This document shows, piece by piece, positions 39,681 to 51,116 of a stretch of DNA of 64,000 nucleotides. The first letter of the stretch is position 1. Each line of letters starts with the position of its first letter. Below the pieces are notes generated by a model, which saw only the letters and a program-made list of their open reading frames with translations, had not been told where the DNA came from and ran no database searches. The stretch is from Paragonimus skrjabini miyazakii (lineage: Eukaryota > Platyhelminthes > Trematoda > Plagiorchiida > Troglotrematidae): positions 179,011-243,010 of the forward strand of contig JTDE01000103.1 in assembly GCA_014338405.1 (NCBI GenBank), written 5' to 3'. The translations under genes were made by a program, and so were the position numbers.

Positions 39681-39985
39681 ATCCACTGGAGTTAACAGGT
39701 AGTGACTGTATCTTCTATCGGTGCACTCAGGAAGACTGACCATTTCGCACATGCGAAAGTATTGCAATGTTCACATCGATAATTTAGTTATGTCTAGTGT
39801 GAAGGTAAACGCGCAGCGGTCAGCATGGTTGCCACATAAAAGGGAGACCACTGGTCAAATCCCGGCTCTGATTGGGATGTTTATTACGGACCTGCTTTAA
39901 CAAGTCGTGATTAGAACGTTTGTCCAAGTGCGAAAAATATGATCATGTGTGAGGAGTCTAATTTAGGTGAACAAAAGTTGTGACT
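39681..39985 (+). repeat. SINE-like dispersed repeat, copy 3, with tRNA-like module
   Basis: The A-box-like GCGCAGCGGTC is at about 39811-39821 and the B-box-like GGTCAAATCCC at about 39853-39863, so pol III-type spacing is kept. The 5' part (CTGGAGTTAACAGGTAGTGACTG) and the block before the A box align with copy 1, and the tail ATGATCATGTGTGAGGAG aligns with copy 2. No coding capacity was seen. Just after the copy, an AGCTCAGTTGG A-box-like motif lies at about 40000-40010. Confidence 0.6.
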
Positions 39986-40081
39986 ACTCGTTAGCACTGT
40001 AGCTCAGTTGGAGACATTTCTACTATCAGTAATCAAATTTTTAACGCATTTCTTCTTGGTGCATTGCCATAATTCTAGGTG

Positions 40082-40134
40082 AACGGTTTACAACGGTTTA
40101 CAACAACGGTTTACAACGGTTTACAACGGTTTAC
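40082..40134 (+). repeat. Tandem repeat of a 10-bp unit, five copies
   Basis: The unit AACGGTTTAC occurs five times: two copies head to tail, a 3-bp AAC insertion, then three more. All five units are identical, implying recent slippage or homogenisation in an otherwise old, diverged landscape. Confidence 0.95.
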
Positions 40135-40139
40135 CGTGT

Positions 40140-41060
40140 AATTTCTTGAATACTTTCTGCTTTCCAGGTGTTCACATGATGTCGGGAAAGCCAGACAGCT
40201 GGTCATCTACTTTACTATTTTATAAACGGAGAATTATATTGGTCTAAACAGAAAATAAGAGCAGATATGCTGAGTTATCCAGAAACCTTAAATTGTCATT
40301 ATACATTCGCTGTTTTTGATCAAATCTGACTTCAAAATTCGTGGCTCTAAAGAAATCATCCTTGCACTGGATGACAGCTATGGATATACAACAGTGTGTT
40401 TACACTTCAACAAATGTGTGCGCAGCCAACAGATCACATACCAAACGTTAACGAGCACACTGAATTACACAGGAATCTGAAGTAGAAGATATGTGTTGAG
40501 TGAAGCAAATCTACATTTTGACTTTTCCTACTTAGGGGTACCAATACTTACAACCAACAAGCTGGTGTTTAGAATATCGTCATATGCAATTCAAAAATGC
40601 AATTAGTACAATAAGTACGCGTTTGAGAACTAAAACTATCAGATCATGTTCCTATATACTTATAAACTGATATTTCCCGTTATTTGTTATTGAGAAAACA
40701 CTCAGCTGCTGAATGGAAACGCGATGGGATTAAAACAGGATTGTTTGTGTTATTATCATCCCGTTTGCTCATACCACAGGCAGATGCGTAGATTCTTATC
40801 AGGTGCACCTGCACAGGTTGGGAATCTGAAACCCCTCAGGTCAGCAAGATAACTAGTTTAGTCAGTAATATTTTACACTAAGATAAAACAGGTCACATTG
40901 ATGTGCCATAAGCCAAAATGTAATGATTTTCTAATTTATCAACTGTCGTTTTCTTCATTAGATAAAGTTCTCTGTTTGAGAGTAACGATATCAATTATTC
41001 AAATCGTGCAGCTGTGATTCTGATTTTGGATAAAAAACGTTTGTGGTAATATCTTTACTA
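40140..41060. other. Non-coding stretch, nothing recognised
   Basis: AT-rich sequence with no open frame of note. Confidence 0.45.
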
Positions 41061-41068
41061 TTTAACAG

Positions 41069-41304
41069 TGACCTTCAAGACAAAAAACAACTCAAAATCT
41101 ATGAGATATTCGACAAATGTTCAACACATTATCTTCTAAGGTTTACTGATACGGATTCAGTGAAGTACTGTTTTCCGTCTGATCTTATGAAATCTTACTT
41201 ATTACGTGTAAATCAAAATCGACTAGATCAAATATCGTTCGGTATATTTGCTGGATCTCCGAACCTTAAGACTACCCGTGATTATGTAAAACCAAGAATC
41301 GATG
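41069..41304 (+). CDS. Candidate internal exon of an unknown gene
   Basis: An 88-codon open frame (41043-41309) contains an acceptor-like TACTATTTAACAG ending at 41068 and a donor-like GATG/GTTAAG at 41304/41305. The encoded segment (KKQLKIYEIFDKCSTHYLLR, then a charged stretch with a TDTDS motif, ending VKPRID) has balanced, globular-protein-like composition unlike most chance frames nearby. No domain is recognised. The exit phase would not keep the frame of the next candidate exon at 42382, so the two are not simply adjacent exons. A chance open frame remains possible. Confidence 0.25.
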
Positions 41305-41309
41305 GTTAA

Positions 41310-42375
41310 GAAAATCTAATAAAACAACATAAGCATCTGAAAAAACCCATATACTAAGCGAGCATTAGAAAATATGAAATTTTACAGGTTCTTCTGATAG
41401 TTCTTCCTGGACCGACACCTTACGATCAGTCTTGTCCTTCTTTGTATTCATCAGTTAGGTATAGTCGAAAATAAAATCAAAAATCTGACCATTCGCATTA
41501 CCAGCCGAAGATGCTACCCTGTAAGCACATGACGAGCAGGAGAGTATTCTAAAGTCCTATGAAGTTACCTTGTTTAAGTGACAGCAAGTTGTAAATGACT
41601 GATGTGGTTGCGTACTTTTTCGATCAAATGCTCATTCCTCGAAATCTAAGAATGCCTCTCTGACAGCCAGGATACGCAGAAATGTATTCATAAGAGTATT
41701 TGCATATAGAGTGCAAGCCGAGGATCATAGGTAAGTGGTCTTAGAGAAACTCAAGATCATTTAGTACACTCACTTCACATTAGAGGCAAATCAAAGTTTC
41801 ATGACTGAATGAGAATCACGTGACTCAACCGATTGTTGAATAAATACTGCACTTCTTTCGGCCGAGGTTAAAATAATTAGCAATATCTTTTCTGGGATTT
41901 AACATATTAGGTACGATAACCAACTCGTGTCAACAGAGCATGCGTTCTTTTGGTCAATGAAATCACAACTAGCAAACTCCTATGACGCATAAGTTTAGAA
42001 CAACTCAACGAAATTATGGACTATATAAATAAGCGACGAATAACTTATCGAAACTGACAGGCAAGTTATTTTGTCGATGAATGTATATTTATTGCTTCCG
42101 CGTGTACAAACAAATCAATTCACTGCACATTCAACCAAGCATAGTTGACAAACAGCCGTCCTCAATTTTCTGCTTATATACTGTAAGTTGGACAATCAGT
42201 CGTTTGTTTCAGTCACAAAGATCGGTAGGTATGTCGAGTCAATCCGAATTACACATGTGGACATGAATTAAGCGGAGGAAGCAGGAAATAGGTTGAACTA
42301 AAAATTCAGTTTTTCCCCTGGTCAACTAATTTACTGAGCAATCAAAATTCTACCCAATAAAAGGCAACATTAATC
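41310..42375. other. Non-coding stretch, nothing recognised
   Basis: Short open frames only (for example 42081-42266), without similarity. Confidence 0.4.
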
Positions 42376-42381
42376 TTTTAG

Positions 42382-42591
42382 GTGAACTCATCTGCACCAT
42401 CAGTGTACGCTATGGAAGCATGTGAAAAAAGTGATCGGTTCCAAACATTTATCCAATTTTGTTCGTGTTCAGTTAGTCTTGTTTGTAGCGAAACACAAAT
42501 TATGATAAATGTTTCATTAGGAAGCGTGGCACTCTTGGATAATATGACAATTCTGGGTTTCTGTGACAGCAGAACATTCGGAAGAACATAA
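42382..42591 (+). CDS. Candidate terminal exon of an unknown gene
   Basis: An acceptor-like TTAATCTTTTAG ends at 42381. The following frame stays open for 69 codons (VNSSAPSVYAMEACEKSDRF onward, Cys/Ser-rich, ending SRTFGRT) to a TAA at 42589-42591. It could be the last coding exon of a plus-strand gene. No domain and no clear polyadenylation signal were recognised, so support is weak. Confidence 0.18.
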   Translation: MNSSAPSVYAMEACEKSDRFQTFIQFCSCSVSLVCSETQIMINVSLGSVALLDNMTILGFCDSRTFGRT

Positions 42592-42739
42592 AACGTTTAT
42601 TTAATTTGATTGAATCATAAGTAGTTTTTTTATTACGAGTATACATCGCGGTAAGTCTAATTTATATAACCACAGATTGTGCTGAGGCTTGTGGAACTTT
42701 TTAAAACCAGTCTTGGATTAGATGAACCAAAGACGACAG

Positions 42740-43270
42740 CAGATATTTGACAGAACTGAAAGTTAAGCACTAATCTACGGAAAAGAAGTTGATTTCCATG
42801 ATTTCGAACTATAAAAGCGAGGCGTTTGTTGAATTGGTGAATCGTAGAATAAGTAAGTCAACTGAGTAGACCTAAAATGCGGCACAATTGCTATCCAATC
42901 CGGTGGTCCGAGTACAACTCAAAAATGCGCCGCCTAAATGTGTTCTCATTTTGTGCCTACTCTTTCACATACTCCTGTAAAACAGTCTATGTCGGTCGCA
43001 CATCCAGACGCCTCTCGCAGGTGGCACATGAGCACCACCTCATATGCCTGACTGAGGGCACAATGAAGTCCATTTCGAGTGCGCTTCTGGTGAACCTCGT
43101 TGACTCAGGACACCAAGTCCAACCGGAAGTGACTTTCCAGCCCACTTAGCGTTTGTCCAGTCTTCAATCCCGAAGAGTCATATTTCATACTCTGGTCACC
43201 GCGGAAGCAATCCATAGTCGTGCTATGAGAACAAATTTATCCAGAGCCTACGGTTATTACGAACTTCCGT
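42740..43270 (+). mobile_element. Penelope-like element fragment with GIY-YIG endonuclease (same family as 59 kb copy)
   Basis: The DNA at 42.74-43.23 kb aligns clearly with the reverse complement of 58.95-59.45 kb: GACAGAACTGAAAGTTAA against GACAGAACCAAAAGTTAA, and TTTTGTGCCTACTCTTTCAC against TTTTGTGCTTACTCTTTCAC. In protein terms, KSEAFVELVNRRIS matches the end of the reverse transcriptase/linker. FCAYSFTYSCKTVYVGRTSRRLS at about 42946-43016 is the nuclease N-terminal part with an intact YVGRT core. GTMKSISSALLVNLVDSGHQ and the later VTAEAIHSRA are its C-terminal blocks, the last after a TAG at 43147-43149. Upstream of the nuclease there are frameshifts and stops. The reverse transcriptase palm is absent, so this is a 5'-truncated dead copy. 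Confidence 0.8.
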
Positions 43271-43274
43271 TACC

Positions 43275-43840
43275 CACTTGACACCTCTGGAGGCCAATTT
43301 AGTCAACTAGTACTCCTCTCTTTCACAACCGTGTGGTGTAATTATGTGACTAATTGTTCTCGCTTTTGCACACTTGGCAACCGTGATTATATAAAATGTC
43401 AAGTAACTGGCCCGATGATGATTAACCCAAAAACAGACTGTTCGACAAAACACATTTTTATCCACCCTGGTTACTGATTTAAAATATATGTTGAGTTGTC
43501 ATTATTCTGATGATCGAACACAGAAAGCAAGTTCAGCTCACCACACTGGTGTACTTGTGTTGTTCGAATGAGTGGTTCTGTCTAGCCTGGTGACTAGATT
43601 TCACGCTCAAAGACAGGTAGGGAGGTCACTGTCTATGCAATTCAAAGTGGCATTCAGTTTTTACTCAACCATTCTTGGCTGGCTACATATTTATACATAG
43701 ATTATCGGCTTCTCTTCTTAACGGAATCTGTCTTCAGAAATCAATGTTTCACCTTTTGCATTGGTGGCATACAAGGTTGCTCCGTGTCCGAATAGTGCCG
43801 TGTAAATTCCATGCAGGTCTGACGAATTCAGGCAAACTAA
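43275..43840. other. Non-coding stretch, possibly PLE 3' tail
   Basis: No coding sequence was recognised. The part nearest the PLE may be its 3' untranslated tail, but no matching tail could be aligned at the 59 kb copy. Confidence 0.35.
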
Positions 43841-43877
43841 CTAAGTTTTATTCGTATCTTCCAACTGTACTGTTCAG

Positions 43878-44269
43878 CAGTTGAAACGGTCAACCCTTGT
43901 TTCACTCACTTGAATGTCTGGATGAATCAGTTAACAAAAACCGTTGTGGATATTATCGTTACAGATGACCATACCGACGAAAACCTGCCGGTATGTAAAG
44001 TGAAATATTCAACCGATTCATGCATCCCCAGAAGGTGGTTGATTTATAGACCCATAAGCGCCTTTCTATTAGATGAAATACAAAGGTACTATTTCGATTT
44101 TACTCCAGACGTGTTGGAGTTAATACGCAATGCTGCTTCGAAACAGATACAATTGAGCCCTTTAAAGCTACTAGGAACACATGAAGGATGGCAACTCAGG
44201 GGCAGATATAAATATGGATTTATAACGTCACATAATGAGGAGGGTTATTGGAACCGAATCAGGTCTTAG
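43878..44269 (+). CDS. Candidate exon of an unknown gene, longest protein-like open segment
   Basis: The frame is open from 43841 to a TAG at 44267-44269. A pyrimidine-rich acceptor-like tract (TCGTATCTTCCAACTGTACTGTTCAG) ends at 43877, giving a segment of about 130 residues. Its composition is convincingly protein-like, with acidic, aromatic and basic residues mixed (for example VVDIIVTDDHTDENLPV, RRWLIYRPISAFLLDEIQRY, YFDFTPDVLELIRN). I do not recognise the family. The end is either a genuine stop (terminal exon) or lies at an internal donor that I cannot choose with confidence. It follows the 42.7 kb PLE by about 600 bp but does not resemble any PLE domain. A fragment of an unrecognised transposable element is an alternative. 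Confidence 0.35.
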
Positions 44270-44274
44270 AGGCA

Positions 44275-47200
44275 ACAACCTAAGATATGAACACCTATAG
44301 ACAATCACTACTTTTGTAGCTGAAAGAACGAGATGTGGTACCAGAGCTAGGCGTTTTTCGTGGATATAAAAGTGGGCTCGAAGTCTTCGATCGGAAGACA
44401 AGGGAAAACTGTTGGGGATTACTAAAACCTATTTGGGGTGTCTTCTGTATTGGCGGATTAGATGATTAACAACTCACAACGGGAAATTATGAAACAAGCA
44501 TTTCCATATTGGAAGACATCACTACATGGCGAACCGGTTTAATGACAGGGCTAGAATATGTTGCATGTACTTTGTACCTTCACAGTGAGAATTGTGGATA
44601 TGAGATTGAGTCTGCCCTGGGCCTGCCTTTACGATTGTAAGCAAGCTGCTTGAGATTTCATCTAATTGGTTAGCCTTATCTCATCGGCTCCCAGTACTGT
44701 TGACAGGGTGTTTATGTGTTAGAGAAGGCAGTTAATTTGCTCACCGTTAGTAACATCGTAAAAATGTTCATTTGAAGGTCAAGTGCCCACTTCTGCCTTA
44801 CGAGTCACAGTCTTAGCCCTTTCACATGTCAGATGTGTACGAACTCTCAGTATTGGGTCACGGAAATCTCCGCCAGTCTACCTTTATCAAATGAGCTGAT
44901 TATGCGTGCAATGTGATGGTTCGTCACGCGTATTCGGGAAGTGTACAAATTCATGATCGACATAAGATAATGAATGTGCAAAGTCTACGCTTATTGAAAC
45001 ACGTATTGGGTTATGCTGACGAAGTGTCTGTCTCACCGCGACTTGTTTAAGACTGCTGCTGCTAGTCAGAAGATATTTTGAGGTGGTCAGACAATGATGT
45101 GATCAGTGGGTGAGATAACATTGCCCATGCCGTTGAACACGGTAGGTTTGTACAGCTTGCAATGTTCTGTGGTTCGCTGTCCTCCACAATGTTAGTTGGA
45201 AGTACTTTCTGAAATGTTTGTGTGTTGTAGTCAGTGGTGAAATTTTGTTCTTACTTGTAATATCTGTGCCACTGTTCGAAGATTTAATGGAATGCCTCAA
45301 CACAGCTGTAAGGTATAGCCAAAACACTTGAGAAGTACACCTCAGGCAGTAAAGGAGATAGAACTAGCCATCACTGAACTAATTTGGCTCAACGAACAAT
45401 TGGTCACAAGCGAGAATTTGCGACAGGAGACGTAAGACAGACGAACAAAATTGGAGGGAAATGCACAGAACGTTTAAATGAAAATACCGTTGCTTTGTAG
45501 AACAGAATTCACGTGTATGAGCAGTGGAAGAAGGTACGAATTGGACGATAAATCTCTTGCCTTAATGAACGGTTTTTCGCTGCATTCGTGCTATGACCTG
45601 AACACAATTCAACAAGGCTGCTGTGCTCAAGCTACTCTACAGGTTGAGACGCAGAAGTTTGACTGACAAAGTTTGAGGCGATTGCAAAGTTCAACTGACT
45701 GAAAGGCAATGTACACCTGTTAACGACAAGTGGGATGCTTCTCATTGGAAGGATGAAGGATGTTTATGCCTTGAATAAACAGATAAATGTCACAGTTTCA
45801 TACTTAGAAGGGCAGACTACACTGGTCCATGAGTTAACCAAAGAGCATGACCATAAGAGGGCAATTGGCCGTTTGCACGTTTGCGGGTTTTATAATACTC
45901 AACGCCACCTGGTCCATTATCAGCAGCTGATAGAACAGTAGAAATTGAGTTTGTCAAATGCGGAAATGAAATTAAAAGGCAGACTGATCCAACTAGCTGT
46001 CACACCGATGATACAAAGCTCTGTGATTGAATCTTCCCCAAAATCCACGTGATGTCATGAGTGACGAACCATTTCTTCCAGAACATTGCAATGAGAGTGT
46101 TGGTCTTTATCCGTCAGCTAATCTGGAAGGTCTTTGGGTTTCATGGGATTGCCACAGTCAATGAAAACGGTGAATTTTAGCACCATGTATGTGTTACTGG
46201 CGAGTTGATTATTGTAAACACCTCGTTCCACTAGGATGCGGGCGATATCACGACTTTGACTCACCCACGAAACAGTCACCCCCATTTACTTTATTATTCA
46301 ATCGTACAAGCTCTTCACAACTGTAAGGTATGTATCATGCGAACAATACACGGGAATAGCTGTAGCATGGATCATTGGCTTGTCAGAACCAAGTTGTTTA
46401 TTCATGCTTGTAAGCTGCTTTATCATAGGTCGGTTGGTTGGCAACATAGTTTCGTTGTTGTACGACAGCAAGTGGCAATCACCTTTTATTTCAAAGTCGA
46501 TGCCATATCCACTACTCCAGGCCGTATGTGGTGACAATTTAAAATGTAGATCGCCGCATTAATCGTCGAGATATTCGTCATCCAGGGCCAGAAAGCCCCG
46601 GACCGGTTTGATAATAACTGGGCAGTTGTATCAAATCTGACACAAGAGAAGAAAAAAGTTTGTTTTATTCGTTAGGGATTCGTTCACTGAAGACAAGGAG
46701 ATCACACTCATTAACACGTGTGAACTAGCTGAACGATTTCATGAAAACAAGTACGATAGGTGAAAAAAGCAGTCGGTTGATATAGGGCTACGCATACCGT
46801 CAACTGTAGAAGGGTTTTAGTGGTCCATTTAAGGCCTATTTGTGTCAATCCGTCCTGTTTGTTTGTGCGCTGGAGGACCTTGTTTTTGTGTGCAGAACGG
46901 TACAATGTAATAAAACACTGGTATATACATTCCCACAGTCTAAATCAGTCTGCCAAAAGTGACTAGACAATAGTGAATAATCTGTTGCAACATGCTATCA
47001 GAATTTAAGTTACTTATCCCAGAGACCTGGCAGAGATTCATTAGATTACTGGATGGTCAGGAAATGGAAAACTCATGGAGAAACATAAAATACTAACAGA
47101 ATCTTTGAAAAGCGGCAATCTTGTTTTGAGAGGTGTTTTGATTCAGAATGTCTACTCCATCTAGGGATGGCTGGGGCAGTCATATAGAAATTCCCCGATG

Positions 47201-50200
47201 TCATTAATGTAACGTTGTTTAAAGATAGAAAGAACAACTAAAGCACCGACAGCTACGCTGCCAATCTTCTGTCAGAAATTCTGCTCAATCCAAATAACGC
47301 CGAGGTGATGCAGGGAATGGCTCTGAGGTGTAGCGTGTATTTCAGGCCATTTACGGCAGGAGTAAGTGCATATTCACCGTCTGACGGATTCAATAATAGT
47401 GTCATGAATTCAACCAGCCGCCATATGCCCTCTTTGTGGGATTGCGTCAATGTGTTTTAGCCAGCAAACGACGAAACATTGTAGTCAATATTTGACCTAT
47501 AAAATGGGTTAAGAAAGTTCGTTAGGTTAACCGAAGTGTTGCATGCGGGTGTGTTGACGAGTGTGTAATCGCGCGGATCGACTTGTCCTTATATCGAAAT
47601 TGCCACATGCATCAGGCATGGTTCTGTGTTGGTGCCAACCATATTCAGCATGTTTGATCACAATACTACTAACTGTCTGTCTAAACTCGGATAAGGATAT
47701 TCAGACTGATTGTTGCGCAAATGATCGTCTGTTGATAATCGAAAGTATTGAAGCTTCAAGGCTATTGCCTGACTGGACTATTTACATGAGATTAAAGATG
47801 ATTGTGCGCTGTTTGTACACGGCAAAGACTAGGTGCAACACCACCAAATATGGACGGAATATTCGTACCGGTAAAATATTTTCTTTTCCTCGGAGTTCAC
47901 CTGGTGGATGTGCTACTCTTGGAACCTAACTTTCGTATCTATGTAAATATTGTAGAGAGTTGCTAAGATCTTTGCTAATTTAATAGTATTCTGATTACAA
48001 ATCTGTCTGTGGACCGTAAGTTCCAAACTGGTGCAGCTAAGGCTAACATGGTCTTGGAATGTCTTGAGAGACGCCTGTGGAAATACCGTAGTCCGAAAAT
48101 GAAACGAAACCGTTTGTCTACAAAGTCACTGTGCTATCCACGCCGACGTCAAATATGAATTGTGTGCAAACGAAATGTTCTGTGATTGAACCCTTTCTGC
48201 CCGCAAAATATACGTCACATCTGAGGTGTTCGGTGAACGACCATAATTCCAAACACTGATAAATTATCAGAGAGACATGAATGTTATCTCTCTCAAGTTG
48301 ACGCACTGCCAACTTCGCAGGTTAGAGCGCCTATTCGGATGACTTGGGAACGGTTCTTAGAGCGGCAACTGCACCGGCAGCTTAGTACTGGTAAGCCAGA
48401 ACATAATATCCAGAACGTGTTATACATGTATACTTAAAGTTCCTGGATTGTGGGAGAACACAGCCTTGAAACCCATCGCCTCGAGGCGTGCAATCCAGAT
48501 GGGTGTCCAAAAACTCAGTGAACAGCACTTGGATAGCCGTGAGTTCTACCGAGCATTTCTGAAAGAAACGAATCACACGATAGACCGTAGTGACGCGACC
48601 TTGTGAATGTGAAGTATTCGCAGCCGACAAGGAGCAAATCTTACAGGATTGGTTGGTCCTACGGTTGATCCTAGCAAACTCTCAAGGAAGAGACGTGAGT
48701 GCATTAGACGGATGTAGGTTATTTCGACTATATATCTTCTGTCTTTTCAAACGAACCACTTACATAATCTGTAAAAGCCTTGGCTCCTTTTTTAGAAGTC
48801 TGTGTCAAGTTAGCCTGTCACTTTTGATTATCTTCAGCTTTCGGGTGCATTTTATTCCAAATGCTTCATTTGGTCTTAATCTAAATTCAAATTCATTTGT
48901 TATAATCTTAATTAGAATAGGCCTAAATGCAGTGATGTCAAGGAAATAGTATTCCCTTATTTTCACTATTTGTTGTCCATCTTGGCTAAGAACTTCTCTG
49001 TTTTTGATAGACAAGAGTTTTGCGTTCACACTGGCTTACCATCTCAAGGCCAGTCGTCAGACGGTTGGACCGATTGGTAACATCCGGTTCGGATTAAACG
49101 GTCACAGGAACCGAAGGCAAAACATCCCTACGAATATCGCATGTCTCAAATCGCTTGCTGGACACCATTTGTGGTCCTAGTCACGTACTAGTTATCCAGT
49201 GTAAACCCAAAAGTCTATTACAGGGAAACATAGGTGGAGACTGTTTTAGTTCAAACAGTCAATGTTAGTTAGTCAGGTGGTGAAATTTGGTGGAGCAAAT
49301 CTAGTGGAAGAATGATGTACACGATAGTTTCAACGCAGCAGACTTAGCAGAATGTTTAAATGTAGGGGTGAGCCATCAGTCTCCTGGTGGCGTAAGTAGA
49401 AGTCGTGGGTAAAAGTCGTAGGATGATCAGCAACTTCACGCATTTCATGCTGAGCTTATGTGTTTTAGGTTTGCCTTCCCCCATAAGACCGGGGCAAGCT
49501 TGATACGTTAGTCCATGTGTGAACATTTTGCCCTTCCTACACCGATCATAACGGTAGACATGACCACGCTACCCGTCGTTCGATCGTTTACAGAGCTAAT
49601 TGTTCTGGATCAATAACCCAGCCAAGTGCGACGTAAACCATCATAAGTGAACAGTGTGTTGATGATGGTCTACTTTTTGTCACGTTAATTAAAAAGCAGC
49701 ATAGTCACATTTGCGACTTTTCACACAGTGGGTGGGGAGCCTGACTGTCAACTGAATTCCGTAATGCTTAACGAATGAGCGCAACTATTATTAATATGAC
49801 AAATGTCATACAAAAACTGAACCGCTCACAAACTATCCAGAGGAACTAATGTTCAATTTTCTTCTTTAGCTCATACGTATGGGTAAGTGTTATTACACAT
49901 TCTACGTTATACATTATCAAATACTATTTGAAAGCTTTGCCTCAACACTACCTTACTTATCCAATCCGTTCTCTCGAATCGATGTACACAATATGCCTTT
50001 TGAACGTGCGGTGTCTTTACAACAGTAACTATGAATATTTCGGAATGAGAACACCGGACTGTATTCTATATGATACGTAACCTGTATCTACGACGCATGA
50101 GAATGAGGGGAATGTTGACATTTCATAGCGTTTAAACCCCCCACTGCAGTGTTTTTAACTGAGGCAAGCGTAACCGAAAACTTACGGTTGGGCGACAGCT

Positions 50201-50410
50201 CATATAAGGATTGTTGATTATCCAGACAACTGCTTTGCTTGAACTAGTAAAGACAGTGAAATATGTCTGTTTAGGTTGAATTTTGATTGTCAGCTTGATC
50301 AAAACCAGATAAGAGATGCTTTAGCTACCGCGGTGGAACTGACATATTGACAAGTTGCAAGCTTTTGCGCAAAGACCATGTAAAAAATGAGTCAATTTGT
50401 GCACTATATT
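44275..50410. other. Long non-coding stretch with weak coding-like remnants on the minus strand
   Basis: No gene recognised. On the minus strand, 48118-48630 reads nearly through in one frame with three stops. The stretches around 46.02-46.25 kb and 47.25-47.45 kb also have protein-like composition, so an old retroelement or processed-pseudogene remnant is possible, but no domain was identified. The plus-strand frame 47561-47929 (122 codons) has no recognisable domain. A TATA-like GGATATAAAAG near 44361 stands alone. Confidence 0.35.
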
Positions 50411-50479
50411 TGCTGGAGCTTTGTTGTTCACGCCAACTGCCCTTTCACTGGTTACAGTTGGATGACATCCAGAGAGCCC

Positions 50480-50985
50480 AGGTTCAAGAGAGTATTCGAT
50501 TCGGGCGATCACACGATGCTCTTTTACAAACGTGACATCTCTGGTTCTTCTTCACGATTGCGATCATGGTTGCGGGACTTCCTGAGGAACCCGACCCATC
50601 ACGTACAGATAGCGAGGGAAGGGTCAAGGAAGTGGTTTAGGTCAGTGGAATGTTTCGGGTCAATTCTGTGAGCGCCGTTATTCATAAACGATTTCACTAA
50701 ATGCCTGAATTATCCACGTCAAACCTTTGTTGACAACGTGAAGATTGTGGAAAATCCTGAAGGCACACCCATACACAAGGACCTAGACACCGTTCAGTGT
50801 TGGTCAGTTGAATGACAGCCACCCTATACTCTGGAGAAATGCAGTAAACTGCATGCAAGAACTTGGACAGGTATGCCCATGTTCACTGATAAGGAAACAC
50901 AGGAGATGGTGAAGGTGGTAACAGGCAGGGAGTTAAGGGTACAGGAAACTGTAACGTGCAGTCAAAACCAGCAAGCGCGCACAGG
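50480..50985 (+). mobile_element. CR1/Jockey-type LINE reverse transcriptase fragment
   Basis: One plus-strand frame reads, with only two internal stops, through the middle of a LINE reverse transcriptase. FKRVFDSGDHTMLFYK at 50482-50529 corresponds to 'DFskAFDkVdHxlLlyKL'. SWLRDFLRNPTHHVQI at about 50570-50612 corresponds to 'WLxdFLxnRtxxVxv'. FGSIL, a TGA at 50669-50671, then APLFINDFTKCL correspond to 'GSvLGPLLFlxyINDLp'. FVDNVKI at about 50728-50748 stands where the catalytic FADD box belongs. HKDLDTVQCWS and LEKCSKLH follow as 'LqxDLdxLxxWs' and 'NxxKCkvLH'. The second catalytic Asp is Asn (FVDN), and the GVPQG block is damaged. The endonuclease domain and 3' end are missing. The similarity fades at about 50985. 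This is a 5'- and 3'-truncated, inactive copy of the CR1/Jockey lineage known from flukes. Confidence 0.75.
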
Positions 50986-51116
50986 TTGAATTTGGGTTGT
51001 GTAACAGGGCGAGCTGCCGTGTTATTGATACCGTTTTAGTTTTAGTTTGTGTAAGTCGTGTGCATGGCTTACCGAGCCTTTGGCTCATGCTTGTTTCTTG
51101 TTGTTTTCTTTTACAG

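Noticed and set aside
41149..41166. TDTDS in a candidate exon as a family-B DNA polymerase motif (Polinton-like)
   Set aside because: The preceding residues do not match YxDTDS context, and no other polymerase or Polinton gene is present nearby.
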